Shown one piece after another: positions 43,177-51,288 of a stretch of DNA of 64,000 nt. A program made the translations under genes and the position numbers. The stretch is from an uncultured Vampirovibrio sp. GTDB lineage: Bacteria > Cyanobacteriota > Vampirovibrionia > Gastranaerophilales > Gastranaerophilaceae. The notes beneath the pieces were generated by a model. It was not told the origin of the DNA. It searched no databases and saw only the letters and a program-made list of their open reading frames with translations. Position 1 is the first letter of the stretch. Every line of letters begins with the position of its first letter. The stretch is taken from NCBI GenBank assembly GCA_910583725.1, contig CAJTXZ010000014.1, positions 9,650 to 73,649 of the forward strand, written 5' to 3'.

Positions 43177-43530
43177 TTATGCGGCATTCTCTTCATCATC
43201 CGGCATGATTTTATATTCTTCATATGTTTCTTTTAAAACAATGTCATCCGGCTCAAGTTCATTATCGAACTCATCATAGTCTGTTTGGCAAAATTCTTCC
43301 TGAATGTGCATTTTGTTGTCATCATCTGTGCCTTCAAGGCTTTCGCACAATTGTTCATTCAGACTTTCACCCGGTGTTTCAATAGCATCAACAGCATCGT
43401 CCTTAATGTCAGCAAGCTTGTCCCAGCCCTGTTTCAGCTTTTCTGTGACATTATCTTTCGCGTCCATAGCAAAATCTTTGGCTTTTTCCAAACCGTCTTT
43501 CATCTTGTCCATTAAATTTTCATCATGCAT
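43177..43530 (-). CDS. Acidic helical hypothetical protein (CsbD/YtxH-like style)
   Basis: 117 residues from the ATG at 43530 with an AAGGA site; an upstream TTG/ATG extension was rejected. The first half is an amphipathic helix (MKDGLEKAKDFAMDAKDNVTEKLKQGWDKLADI, in parts), like CsbD or YtxH stress proteins. The second half is very acidic (DYDEFDNELEPDD). Cytoplasmic and abundant by style, but no firm family. It has its own terminator. Confidence 0.65.
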   Translation of the reverse strand: MHDENLMDKMKDGLEKAKDFAMDAKDNVTEKLKQGWDKLADIKDDAVDAIETPGESLNEQLCESLEGTDDDNKMHIQEEFCQTDYDEFDNELEPDDIVLKETYEEYKIMPDDEENAA

Positions 43531-43572
43531 TTTGTCATTCCTTTCCCAATCTATTGATTCTAAATAAGACAT

Positions 43573-44018
43573 GCTTTATTTGTCTTATTTTTCACATTAT
43601 TATAATAACCAATAGAGCTAGTCCTTACATTAGCATTTAGTCTAATATTTGCTGGATATGATTGTAATTAAAATTTGAAATCATTCCAAATTTAGCTTAA
43701 AAAGATTTATATTTTGTAAAAAATTTTTGAATGATATATGCTGCTAAATCGAAAATTTAGTTTTATATAAAATCCAAATAGAGAATGCGATTTTGCATTA
43801 TTATAAAAAATATCACCTGGCTGTTTTTATCCGCAATTATAAAAAATCATTAATATTATTAATTTTTCTTAAAAAACATGTTGATTATTTTTTTTGTATC
43901 TGTTAGTATTTATTGTTGTAAACGTTTGAAAAAATGTTTGTATGTAATTTGAAAATTTTTTAAGCCTATTTTGCTCTATGTTTTCAAAATATTGAACATA
44001 AAAGCAGCCAATGGTTTA
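43573..44018. other. Gene-free AT-rich stretch
   Basis: About 450 bases with no supportable reading frame or terminator. A few TATAAT-like boxes are present, as expected by chance in such AT-rich DNA. It precedes the tRNA-derived repeats. Confidence 0.6.
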
Positions 44019-44118
44019 AAACATGGGGGATTAGCTCAGTCCCCGTAAAGCAAAAAGCTTTACAAAATATGATAAAGCACCTCGGTGATCTACCATTTGA
44101 GTATTGATAATTTAATAT
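44019..44118 (+). repeat. tRNA-Ala-derived 100-bp repeat, copy 1
   Basis: The unit begins with 'AAACAT', then the first 16 bases of tRNA-Ala (GGGGGATTAGCTCAGT), then CCCC and three possible hairpins: GGGGA..TCCCC, GTAAAGC-AAAAA-GCTTTAC and AGCACC..GGTGAT. The last is followed by CTACCATTTGAG, antisense to the tRNA D-arm. It matches copy 2 at all but one position (A here, C in copy 2, within GTGxTCTACC). The offset between copies is 183 bases. Confidence 0.9.
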
Positions 44119-44201
44119 TAGGATTCGCCTCAGTTGCCTTAGGGAAACTTGTCTTCCCGGTTTTATGAAAAAACCTGCTTGCAGGTGCGCGGATTCAATC
44201 C
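44119..44201 (+). other. Structured spacer between the two tRNA-derived repeats
   Basis: 83 bases with several short stems: TTAGGATT with AATCCAAA near its ends (one mismatch), GGGA..TCCC, and ACCTG-CTTG-CAGGT. It contains GCCTCAGTTG, which resembles the tRNA D-loop region, and GGATTCAATCC, which resembles a T-arm. It may be a decayed tRNA or tRNA-like RNA; no standard tRNA can be folded from it by eye. Confidence 0.4.
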
Positions 44202-44301
44202 AAACATGGGGGATTAGCTCAGTCCCCGTAAAGCAAAAAGCTTTACAAAATATGATAAAGCACCTCGGTGCTCTACCATTTGAGTATTGATAATTTAATA
44301 T
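44202..44301 (+). repeat. tRNA-Ala-derived 100-bp repeat, copy 2
   Basis: Same unit as copy 1 with one base changed, ending directly at the intact tRNA gene. Bases 44267-44284 (GGTGCTCTACCATTTGAG) are antisense to the D-arm of that tRNA (44312-44329) with 16 of 18 pairs. A transcript containing both could fold a long stem that competes with the tRNA fold. Confidence 0.9.
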
Positions 44302-44374
44302 GGGGGATTAGCTCAGTTGGTAGAGCACCTGCTTTGCACGCAGGGGGTCAGGAGTTCGAGCCTCCTATCCTCCA
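44302..44374 (+). tRNA. tRNA-Ala (anticodon UGC)
   Basis: 73 bases fold as a standard cloverleaf: acceptor GGGGGAT with ATCCTCC including the G3-U70 pair that identifies alanine tRNA, D-arm GCTC..GAGC, anticodon stem CCTGC/GCAGG with loop TTTGCAC (anticodon at 44335-44337), T-arm AGGAG/CTCCT with TTCGAGC, and discriminator A. CCA is not encoded. Confidence 0.97.
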
Positions 44375-44384
44375 AAATTTAATC

Positions 44385-44407
44385 AAAGAGCCGCTAAGGC
44401 TCTTTTT
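44385..44407 (+). terminator. Terminator after tRNA-Ala
   Basis: AAAGAGCC (44385-44392), a 5-base loop GCTAA and GGCTCTTT (44398-44405), followed by TT. The arms are the same as those of the terminator at 32419. Confidence 0.85.
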
Positions 44408-44438
44408 ATGTATAAAGAAAAGAAAAAAGGTTACATCA

Positions 44439-45617
44439 TTGCAAAAGACATTTAAAGAATTTTATAGCCCAGATTATGAAACACTGTGGAATAGCTGCAT
44501 CTTTGTTTTTGACACAAATGTTTTGTTGAATTTATATAGATATGGAGAAGAAACAAAAAACGCCTTTTTGAAGGTTTTAGAAAAAATTGGCAACAAAAAA
44601 TGGATTCCATATCAAGTTGGCTATGAGTATCATAAAAATCGTCTTGAAGTTATCCATGAAATAAAAAATAATTCACAAAAAACAAAGGATGATGTCGAAA
44701 AAAGTGCCAAAAATATTCAAGATGTTTTTAGTATTATAAAAAAACAAAATAGCTTTAGCAATAAAGATGAGACAACTTTGGATAATTGTATCGCTAATAT
44801 AAAAAAACTTGTTGCAAAATATAGCAAAAAGAGTGAGGAAAAATTCAATAATTTAAAAGATAATGATTCCATTCAGGAGCAGCTAGTTAGATTGTTTGAT
44901 TCAAAAATTGGAAAAAATTACACTTCTGAAAATTTGGCGTTACTGTATAAAAAGGCACAAGAAAGATTTGAAAAGAAAATCCCTCCTGGTTTTTGTGATG
45001 ACAAAAAGTCAGGTAATGATAAATATTCTGATTTTATAGTTTGGCAACAAATCTTAGATTATGCCAAAGAAAAAACGACTTCTATTATATTTGTAACTGC
45101 AGATGAGAAAGAAGATTGGTGGCATATATGTAAAGGTGAAAAACGCTGCTCACCAACGTTAAAAAAAGAGTTTTTTGACCATGTAAAAAAAGATTTTCAT
45201 ATGTATACACCTGAACAATTTATAAACGAAGCTAAGAATTTCTATAACTTAAATTATTCCGATGAGATTATTGAAGAAGTTAAGCAAACAAAAAGGTATT
45301 CATCAACGCATGGTTTATATTCTAATCCTTATAACGTTGGGTGGCAATATTATGCTTTTAGGGAGATGTTATTAAATTTTGAAACAGTTTCTGATTTCGT
45401 AGATTTTTTAATAAATCAATATAGTTCTTATATTTCGGCTTATATGGTTCGGCAACTTATAGATTTAAAAACGCAATATAGATATTCAAAAGAAATTCCA
45501 ACAAAGGTGCTTATAAGATTGAGTAGAATATTTGAATTGATAGAAGCGCGCAAAGAACAAAAACCGGTACAAGGTAATTTATTTAATATTGATAATAGCG
45601 AAGATAAAGATGAGTAA
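44439..45617 (+). CDS. PIN-like nuclease domain protein (PIN_8/DUF4935 type)
   Basis: 392 residues from the TTG at 44439 with an AAAGG site eight bases upstream. A longer frame runs through the tRNA and its terminator and was rejected. Acidic motifs of a PIN-like active site are IFVFDTNVLLNLYRY (Asp25), QVGYEYHKNR, KYSDFIVWQQIL and IIFVTADEKEDWW. A long coiled coil (about 70-170) separates the first two from the rest, the layout of the large PIN-like proteins found in defence islands. The last 120 residues are unassigned. It probably cuts RNA. Its place just after a tRNA gene fits an accessory island. Confidence 0.82.
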   Translation: MQKTFKEFYSPDYETLWNSCIFVFDTNVLLNLYRYGEETKNAFLKVLEKIGNKKWIPYQVGYEYHKNRLEVIHEIKNNSQKTKDDVEKSAKNIQDVFSIIKKQNSFSNKDETTLDNCIANIKKLVAKYSKKSEEKFNNLKDNDSIQEQLVRLFDSKIGKNYTSENLALLYKKAQERFEKKIPPGFCDDKKSGNDKYSDFIVWQQILDYAKEKTTSIIFVTADEKEDWWHICKGEKRCSPTLKKEFFDHVKKDFHMYTPEQFINEAKNFYNLNYSDEIIEEVKQTKRYSSTHGLYSNPYNVGWQYYAFREMLLNFETVSDFVDFLINQYSSYISAYMVRQLIDLKTQYRYSKEIPTKVLIRLSRIFELIEARKEQKPVQGNLFNIDNSEDKDE

Positions 45618-45813
45618 ATTTTAAAGAAAAACCATTTATAATTGTTTTAATAATTATAATCTGTTCATGCGCACGCATCGCCGGTTTGTTGTATTTAATC
45701 TTTTCCAAAATTTTCCCTTTAAATTAAAAGACCTGCTGATTTAGCATTGTTAAGAGGCTTAGCAGGTACTATTGATATAATTATATCATAAATTCATAAG
45801 ACTTACAATTTAA

Positions 45814-45999
45814 TTAATTATCATTTTGTATAGATTCTCTGTTTCTAATAGTTTCTTGAGTACCATCATTACCAGTGTCTCCTTTTGGCATGTCGTTTCT
45901 GACACGCCAAGGCATAGAAACCTCTTCATTACAATGCCTGTCGGAAAATTCTCTAACTTCTTGTTCTGGATTTTGATATCGTCTTTTATCATCTGGCAT
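45814..45999 (-). CDS. Small hydrophilic protein coupled to the SLATT-like gene
   Basis: 61 residues. The ATG at 45999 follows a near-perfect AGGAGG site that lies at the very end of the upstream gene, so it is clearly translated from the same message. The sequence (MPDDKRRYQNPEQEVREFSD, then DMPKGDTGNDGTQETIRNRE) is polar and probably disordered. The family is unknown. An overlapping frame in another phase lacks a ribosome site. Confidence 0.65.
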   Translation of the reverse strand: MPDDKRRYQNPEQEVREFSDRHCNEEVSMPWRVRNDMPKGDTGNDGTQETIRNRESIQNDN

Positions 46000-46000
46000 A

Positions 46001-46588
46001 TTATATTTTACCTCCTATATAAATTAAAACCAATGAAGCTATTGAAATAACAACACAAATAACATAATACTTGTAAGAATTTGGAAATTTTGATTTATTT
46101 TTCTCCAAATTATGATAGTTTATTCGTGCAGTCTTATAAATGCAAAAAATCATTTTTTTATAAAATTCTTTTTCATCGTTTTTATCAAAACTTTCAAATG
46201 CAGCTGTTAGCGGAAATTGTGTATTTAAAGTAAGGAATTTTTTAAAGGATTGACCATTACAAACAAGCAATAGCAAAGATATTAAAGATATAAAAGATAC
46301 TAAAACAAAAGTAATGCCAATTGTGGTAGCCCAATTGAAAGATTTTACGTAATTATTTTCAAAAAGAAAAATAGTTACGGTAATCAAAAAGCCTAATAAT
46401 ACTGTTACTAAAGTTCCAAGATTAAATAGTTTTTCGTTAAAGCTGTCAAATTCACTATTAAAATAATCATAATATTGCAAATATACAGAGTATAACTCTT
46501 TTAAAATATCTAAATTATCAATCTTTTTAATAATATTTTTATTATCGTTTTCTATACATTCATTTAAATATTTAATATCATTTTCCAT
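46001..46588 (-). CDS. SLATT-like membrane protein
   Basis: 195 residues. A helical N-terminus (YLQYYDYFNSEFDSFNEKL) leads into two close membrane helices (LFNLGTLVTVLLGFLITVTIFLF region and ATTIGITFVLVSFISLISLL), then a cytoplasmic part, then a third helix (YYVICVVISIASLVLIYI). This resembles SLATT proteins, predicted pore-forming effectors of defence systems, but the assignment is by layout only. It forms a two-gene unit with the 61-residue protein and is convergent with the PIN-like gene. Confidence 0.55.
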   Translation of the reverse strand: MENDIKYLNECIENDNKNIIKKIDNLDILKELYSVYLQYYDYFNSEFDSFNEKLFNLGTLVTVLLGFLITVTIFLFENNYVKSFNWATTIGITFVLVSFISLISLLLLVCNGQSFKKFLTLNTQFPLTAAFESFDKNDEKEFYKKMIFCIYKTARINYHNLEKNKSKFPNSYKYYVICVVISIASLVLIYIGGKI

Positions 46589-46871
46589 ATCTATTCCTCA
46601 ATATTTATTATTATATCATGCCTAATTTGAATTACTTGGCATGTATAATCAACAAATTTCAGTATAGCTTAATGTTTAATTTTCGGAACCAAAAAGGAAC
46701 TAAAGTTGCAAATAATCCCTAAAAAATATTGAATGATATTTAAAACAGAAGTGCCCAAAATTAAACAATATTGTACACTTCGGCACATTATTAAATATCA
46801 CAAAATCTTTTTAAGCTCAAAATGTCTCCAACCATTGATAATGGCCTATTTTGTGTTTTAGAGAATAGTTT

Positions 46872-47741
46872 TTACACCTTTTGAAATGTCATTATATATT
46901 CATGCTCAAAAATGTTGAAACCGCCTGAAAGTGCGCGATAGCGCCATAAATTTGCCTGTTTGCCTTTAGCTTTTTCATTTCCTGTGATGTTTTTTACAAC
47001 GATTGCTTTTGTAATAAAACCAACGTTTTCCATCCTTTTCATGCATTCAAAGCCTAAGGGCACAACTCTTGAATTTTTGTATTCATCTCCAATGATAAGG
47101 GCGGCAAAACGGCCTTTTTCAAGCAAATCATAGGCGTTTTTAGCAACCTTTTCAAACAAATCATAAAATTCTTCTGTGCTGTTGCAGTTTGAAAGGTCTT
47201 CGGGCTTGTCTGAAAACTTAATTATATCATCATAAGGAGGGTGCAAAACTACAAACTGGGCCTGTTTTTTCCCCATAATTTCAAGCCTTGCTTCAACCTT
47301 TTCTTTTGTCTCTTCTGTGGTTGAATCTCCACAGATTATATTAACGTCTACAACAAGTTCTTTTTTAGAGAATTTTTTTGACACATAATCAACCATTTCT
47401 TGTTTTAATTCAACGCCAATGCAGCGCCTTTCCATATTAAGAGCTTCAATGGCGCTTGTGCCGGAGCCAAAGAATAAATCAAGTACTACATCGTTTTTTT
47501 TGGTAAATCTTTCAAAAAGCTGGGTTGCAATCTGTGGAATATAGTTTCCATGGTAATCATAACTGTGGCCGTTTGTTTTTTCCCTTGATGCAAATTCCCA
47601 TAGAGAACCTGTTTTTATGTGGGAATACAGTTTCCAGTTATTTAAATCAATATCATTGTAGGGCTTTGTTTTTGGGGCCTTAACTACTCTTAAGCCCTGA
47701 CTTTGTTCTATAACCTCTTTTTTTGAAATATTCTTTGCCAT
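46872..47741 (-). CDS. DNA methyltransferase (N4-cytosine/N6-adenine type)
   Basis: 289 residues. HGNYIPQIATQLFERFTKKNDVVLDLFFGSGTSAIEALNMERRCIGVEL carries the SAM-binding motif (FxGxGTS), followed by the catalytic motif as VVLHPPYDD, with His in place of the usual D/N/S before PPY. The late LIIGDEYKNSRVVPLGFECMKRM block is also typical. No restriction endonuclease lies beside it, so it is an orphan methylase or part of the neighbouring accessory set. GGGGAAG precedes the start. Confidence 0.85.
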   Translation of the reverse strand: MAKNISKKEVIEQSQGLRVVKAPKTKPYNDIDLNNWKLYSHIKTGSLWEFASREKTNGHSYDYHGNYIPQIATQLFERFTKKNDVVLDLFFGSGTSAIEALNMERRCIGVELKQEMVDYVSKKFSKKELVVDVNIICGDSTTEETKEKVEARLEIMGKKQAQFVVLHPPYDDIIKFSDKPEDLSNCNSTEEFYDLFEKVAKNAYDLLEKGRFAALIIGDEYKNSRVVPLGFECMKRMENVGFITKAIVVKNITGNEKAKGKQANLWRYRALSGGFNIFEHEYIMTFQKV

Positions 47742-47879
47742 ACTTGCTTCCCCTATAAAATTTTTGGAGGAATTTAAAATAATAATCCTCCTACATCAAG
47801 GTAGTATATATAAATGTTTAGTATTTGAAATCCACCCTATAGAGTAGAAAAATAAAATCTATAAAAAACTAATACATTT

Positions 47880-48013
47880 AGATGATATTAAAACAAAGTG
47901 CTAAAGAAAAAAATTTATGTGCCGAAAATAATAATATGAGGGCAATCGAGCCCTCACTCAAAACCTCCTCCCCAAGTCTAGTAGCCGCTAAGTTTAGCGG
48001 CTTTATTTTTTTT
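47880..48013 (+). ncRNA. Candidate small RNA ending in a strong terminator
   Basis: In the gap 47742-48137 the plus strand has a hairpin GAGGGC-AATCGA-GCCCTC (47938-47955), then a CT-rich single-stranded part, then a perfect 9-bp stem (47983-47991 with 47994-48002) followed by TTTATTTTTTTT. No real gene leads into this terminator from the left, so a short transcript seems likely. The 5' end is not known; the start given is nominal. Confidence 0.4.
47983..48013 (+). terminator. Strong terminator with no upstream protein gene on its strand
   Basis: AGCCGCTAA and TTAGCGGCT with a GT turn, followed by a run of T broken by one A. It may serve the candidate RNA at about 47880. Confidence 0.85.
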
Positions 48014-48137
48014 GTTATCTCCAGTGTCTTATATAAGTGCAGTCCTGCAATAGAAATTGTTTATGCTGAATAGCTTTAAAGCACAAATATAAAGAATTTG
48101 AGCGGCAAGTTTTACCGTCTGTTTTAATAAAATCAGT

Positions 48138-48785
48138 CTATAAATATAAATTGGTTGGCTGTTGAGCAACATTCATCGTGTGTTGCCGATTCATTCCGCT
48201 AGTTGTTAGTAGCATGTCATCAATCTGTCTCTGGGCCGAAGAAGATAATTTTGTAAATTGTCTGTTTTTGACATCCAGATGAAAACCTTGAAGCGACGTC
48301 ACCAGAGTTACAATGTCATCTTCCTCCATTGTGCTGTCAATGGTAGAATTATTTGCAATATTTATTGTCTTATCGCCAATTTTTCCGATTATTGAAAATT
48401 TCTTAGAAAAATGAGAGGTTTTATATGTTAAATCTATTTCTTTGTCGCCAATTTTTCCAAGAGCGTGTTTGTTGTTTAAGGTAATGTTTACTGCATCATC
48501 ACCAAGAGCTCCGATATAATGGTATGGGTTAAACGGACCTCCTTTATCAAGCCTTAAATTTACAACTTTATCATTAACAGAGCCTTCCATTGCATAATAA
48601 CCTTTAAAAAATCCCGTATTGTAATATTTTCTTATAATAGATTCACTAAAGTTATCATTCATTGTTAGCTTCAAGTTGTCATAAGGTATCTGTGCATCTG
48701 ATTTATGCACTTCAACAGCATTGTGTTTGAAGCTGATATTATTTTTTAAATTAATTTTATTGTTTAACAAGCTAATAGGCATCAT
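48138..48785 (-). CDS. Hypothetical protein with four short beta-type repeats
   Basis: 215 residues from the ATG at 48785, nine bases after AGGA; an ATG at 48806 has no site. Near the N-terminus is 'NNISFKHN', like other unknown proteins here. Four repeats follow the pattern G-x-(I/V)-(G/N)-D-x-x-(I/V)-(N/D)-(I/L): GSVNDKVVNLRL, GALGDDAVNITL, GKIGDKEIDLTY and GKIGDKTINIAN. They suggest a small beta-solenoid or stacked sheet. The C-terminal 60 residues are helical. There is no signal peptide. The function is unknown. Confidence 0.7.
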   Translation of the reverse strand: MMPISLLNNKINLKNNISFKHNAVEVHKSDAQIPYDNLKLTMNDNFSESIIRKYYNTGFFKGYYAMEGSVNDKVVNLRLDKGGPFNPYHYIGALGDDAVNITLNNKHALGKIGDKEIDLTYKTSHFSKKFSIIGKIGDKTINIANNSTIDSTMEEDDIVTLVTSLQGFHLDVKNRQFTKLSSSAQRQIDDMLLTTSGMNRQHTMNVAQQPTNLYL

Positions 48786-48862
48786 AATACTAAGTCCTTT
48801 TATCATTAAACGTATTAATTTAAAACATATGAAGCAAAAAAGTTGCTAGTTTTGCCTAAAAT

Positions 48863-49327
48863 TTAATTTAATATAGCCGTGTTTTCTCCTTCCGCTGCGG
48901 GATTTTTGTTGTTTTGCTTGGCAAGAGACTCAATCAAATCAATATACATTTGCCTTTTTAAGATTGCAAATTTGTATGATTCATCATTTATGGTTTTAAT
49001 TGTGAATGCGACCGGCCAGATTTTTACGAATGATTTTTTTATAGAAGCAATTTTTGAATATGGAATGCCGATTTGTTCGCCCTTACCGAAAATGGAAAAA
49101 GTTCTAAATAAGACTCTTTTATTTGTGAAGGCAAATTCTCCTGTATTTCTGCCGTTTCCAATTAATACATCCTGCCACCAGTCTCCTTTTGCAAGTTTTA
49201 CTATTTCTTCGCCCTCTGATAATTCAAATATTTCAGGGTGGTTTCCCCTTGTTTTAAATACCATTACTCCTATGGCTATAATAATTCCAAAACCGATTAT
49301 CTTCCCTAAAATTGCAGCAAATACCAT
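48863..49327 (-). CDS. Membrane-anchored bacterial PH-domain protein
   Basis: 154 residues. Residues 1-24 are one membrane helix (VFAAILGKIIGFGIIIAIGVMVF). The rest (LSEGEEIVKLAKGDWWQDV, FTNKRVLFRTFSIFGKGEQIGIPYSKIASIKKS) is the GRAM/PH-like fold of DUF304-type proteins. Its role is unknown. Confidence 0.75.
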   Translation of the reverse strand: MVFAAILGKIIGFGIIIAIGVMVFKTRGNHPEIFELSEGEEIVKLAKGDWWQDVLIGNGRNTGEFAFTNKRVLFRTFSIFGKGEQIGIPYSKIASIKKSFVKIWPVAFTIKTINDESYKFAILKRQMYIDLIESLAKQNNKNPAAEGENTAILN

Positions 49328-49418
49328 ACTAAAATCCTTCTTCTGCGTAAAAACTTTTTATTATAATAGTGAAAAAGGGGCTGCTATTCCATATTTTGTT
49401 TAGTTTTATGAATAGAGG

Positions 49419-51077
49419 CTAAACATTACGGTTTTTAACAAAATCTAATGATTTTTTCATAAGGGTTGGAATATCGGCCTTGTCTGTAAATATTTCAATA
49501 TAAACAAGCTTTTCTTTTTGTTCATTCTCTGCACTATTGAGCGCCGTTTTCAATTCCTTTGAAGTGTAAACACTATGATAGGCAAATTCTTTTTTATCCA
49601 GGCTAAAAAGCTCAAGCGCTTTTTTGTAGTCCCAGCTTGTAATATCATTAAACACATCATCAAAATTGTTTGATAAATATCTTTCAATAGTGTATCCATT
49701 GTTATTTAGAAGCAAAATTACAGGCTTTATATCATGTTTAAATAAATTTGCCATTTCTTGAATAGTTAACTGGTGAGAGCCTTCGCCTGTAAAGAGTATT
49801 GGCCTTTTGCTTTTATCTGCCATAGAAGCGCCAAATAGTGCAGGTGTTGCCCAGCCGATAGAACCCCATAAGGGCTGGCTTAAATAGTTTGAATCAGAAC
49901 CTAATTTCATCTTTGATGAGGCATAGCCTATAATTCCTGTTTCAATAACAACAGTGTCATTTGCTTTTAAGAAATTTTGAAGGAGTGGGAAAATTTCATC
50001 CGTTTTTATATTATTGCCGGAGGCTTCAATATCTTTATAGCCCTTGAAGGGCTTGGCTGCAGAGTCTTGGCTCTTTGGTATTATTGTGTTTGAATTTAAT
50101 AGTTTTGCTAGAACGTCTTCAATTAGAACATTTTCAAACCTGTCTCCATCTGCTATTACATAATCAGCTTGTATATCAATTTTAAACCTATCATCGGGCA
50201 GGGCGGCAAAGCCTAATGTATTAAGGTCTGAAAACAAGGTGCCAAAACCTATTGTTAAATCAACATTCTTGTAAAAATCTATAAAATCATTATCAGCCAA
50301 AGGCCCATGGTTTATTCCGATGTAATGTTCATCATCTTCATTTACAATGCCTTTCCCCATAATCATTGATGTGATGTTGATATTAAATTTATTAATAAAT
50401 GCCCTAACTTCATTTTGAAGGCGGCAGCGTTTGATTAAATAATCTGTAATTATTAAAGGATTTTTGGCAGAATTTATCATACAGGAAATTTTTTCTGTAG
50501 CTTCATTTAGGGCGTTATTGTCTGATTTTGTTTTAACCTCAGGAATTTTATGATCAATCAAATGGTGGCAAACATCCATCGGTATGGCAAGATACACGGG
50601 CTTTTTGGTTTTTATCATAGTTTCAATCAGCCTGTCTATCTCTTCTTTTGCGTTGTCTTCATCAAGGTATGCGGTTGTTTCAACAACGTTTGAATATGTT
50701 TTTTCAAAAGCATAATAATCAGGTTTTGAAAAATTGTGATGAATTATGGCGTTAGAATTTATAAAGCTTGTTTTCGGAACACCTGCAATTTTAATTACAG
50801 GAACGTTTTCTGCGAATGAGCCTGCAATTGCGTTTATTGCGCTTAATTCGCCGACACCATATGTTGTAACAACAGCGCCGTATCCATTAATTCTTGCATA
50901 GCCGTCTGCAGCATAACCTGCATTGAGTTCATTTGTGCAGTTTATCCAATTAATATCGGGCGTTTCAATTATTGCATCAAGTACATTAAAATTATAATCG
51001 CCGGGCAGGCCGAAGACATCCTTTATGCCAAGCTCTTTAAGCCTCTTTACGAGATAATCTGCCGTTTTTATTTTCAT
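49419..51077 (-). CDS. Pyruvate/indolepyruvate decarboxylase (thiamine diphosphate enzyme)
   Basis: 552 residues with an AAGGA site. MKIKTADYLVKRLKELGIKDVFGLPGDYNF opens the PYR domain, NCTNELNAGYAADGYAR has the cofactor-activating Glu, HHNFSKPDYYAFE carries the paired histidines of pyruvate decarboxylases, and GEGSHQLTIQEMANLF with ILLLNNNGYTIER is the PP-domain diphosphate motif. It makes an aldehyde from a 2-oxo acid. With the iron alcohol dehydrogenase at 52013 it would give ethanol from pyruvate. Indolepyruvate or branched substrates remain possible. Confidence 0.92.
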   Translation of the reverse strand: MKIKTADYLVKRLKELGIKDVFGLPGDYNFNVLDAIIETPDINWINCTNELNAGYAADGYARINGYGAVVTTYGVGELSAINAIAGSFAENVPVIKIAGVPKTSFINSNAIIHHNFSKPDYYAFEKTYSNVVETTAYLDEDNAKEEIDRLIETMIKTKKPVYLAIPMDVCHHLIDHKIPEVKTKSDNNALNEATEKISCMINSAKNPLIITDYLIKRCRLQNEVRAFINKFNINITSMIMGKGIVNEDDEHYIGINHGPLADNDFIDFYKNVDLTIGFGTLFSDLNTLGFAALPDDRFKIDIQADYVIADGDRFENVLIEDVLAKLLNSNTIIPKSQDSAAKPFKGYKDIEASGNNIKTDEIFPLLQNFLKANDTVVIETGIIGYASSKMKLGSDSNYLSQPLWGSIGWATPALFGASMADKSKRPILFTGEGSHQLTIQEMANLFKHDIKPVILLLNNNGYTIERYLSNNFDDVFNDITSWDYKKALELFSLDKKEFAYHSVYTSKELKTALNSAENEQKEKLVYIEIFTDKADIPTLMKKSLDFVKNRNV

Positions 51078-51212
51078 TATTGGATTCCTTGTAATGTGGT
51101 ATTAATTTGTACTTTGGGCTTGTTTGCGACATTTCATTATAAAGCCAGTATATGATAACAATTAAAATTTGCAATTGCGCAAATGAGCACATTTTTAAGT
51201 GCAATCCATGAC

Positions 51213-51273
51213 TTGACAAATATACCATATGGGGGTATATTGTTATTGTAGATATACCCATTTGGGGTATAAT
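51213..51273 (+). promoter_or_regulatory. CsoR-type double operator on the promoter of the cysteine-rich peptide
   Basis: TTGACA (51213-51218), 17 bases, TATATT (51236-51241). Two palindromes of the CsoR/FrmR type overlap it: TATACCATATGGGGGTATA (51221-51239) in the spacer and TATACCCATTTGGGGTATA (51253-51271) just downstream, with starts 32 bases apart (about three helix turns). Repression by the CsoR encoded at 51472 is a strong inference. Confidence 0.75.
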
Positions 51274-51288
51274 AAGGAGAATAAAATT

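Noticed and set aside
44268..44438. N-terminal extension of the PIN-like protein
   Set aside because: It runs through the tRNA-Ala gene and its terminator. TTG at 44439 has a good ribosome site and fits the domain start.
47882..48073. 63-codon plus-strand frame
   Set aside because: It reads straight through a hairpin and a strong terminator and has no ribosome site.
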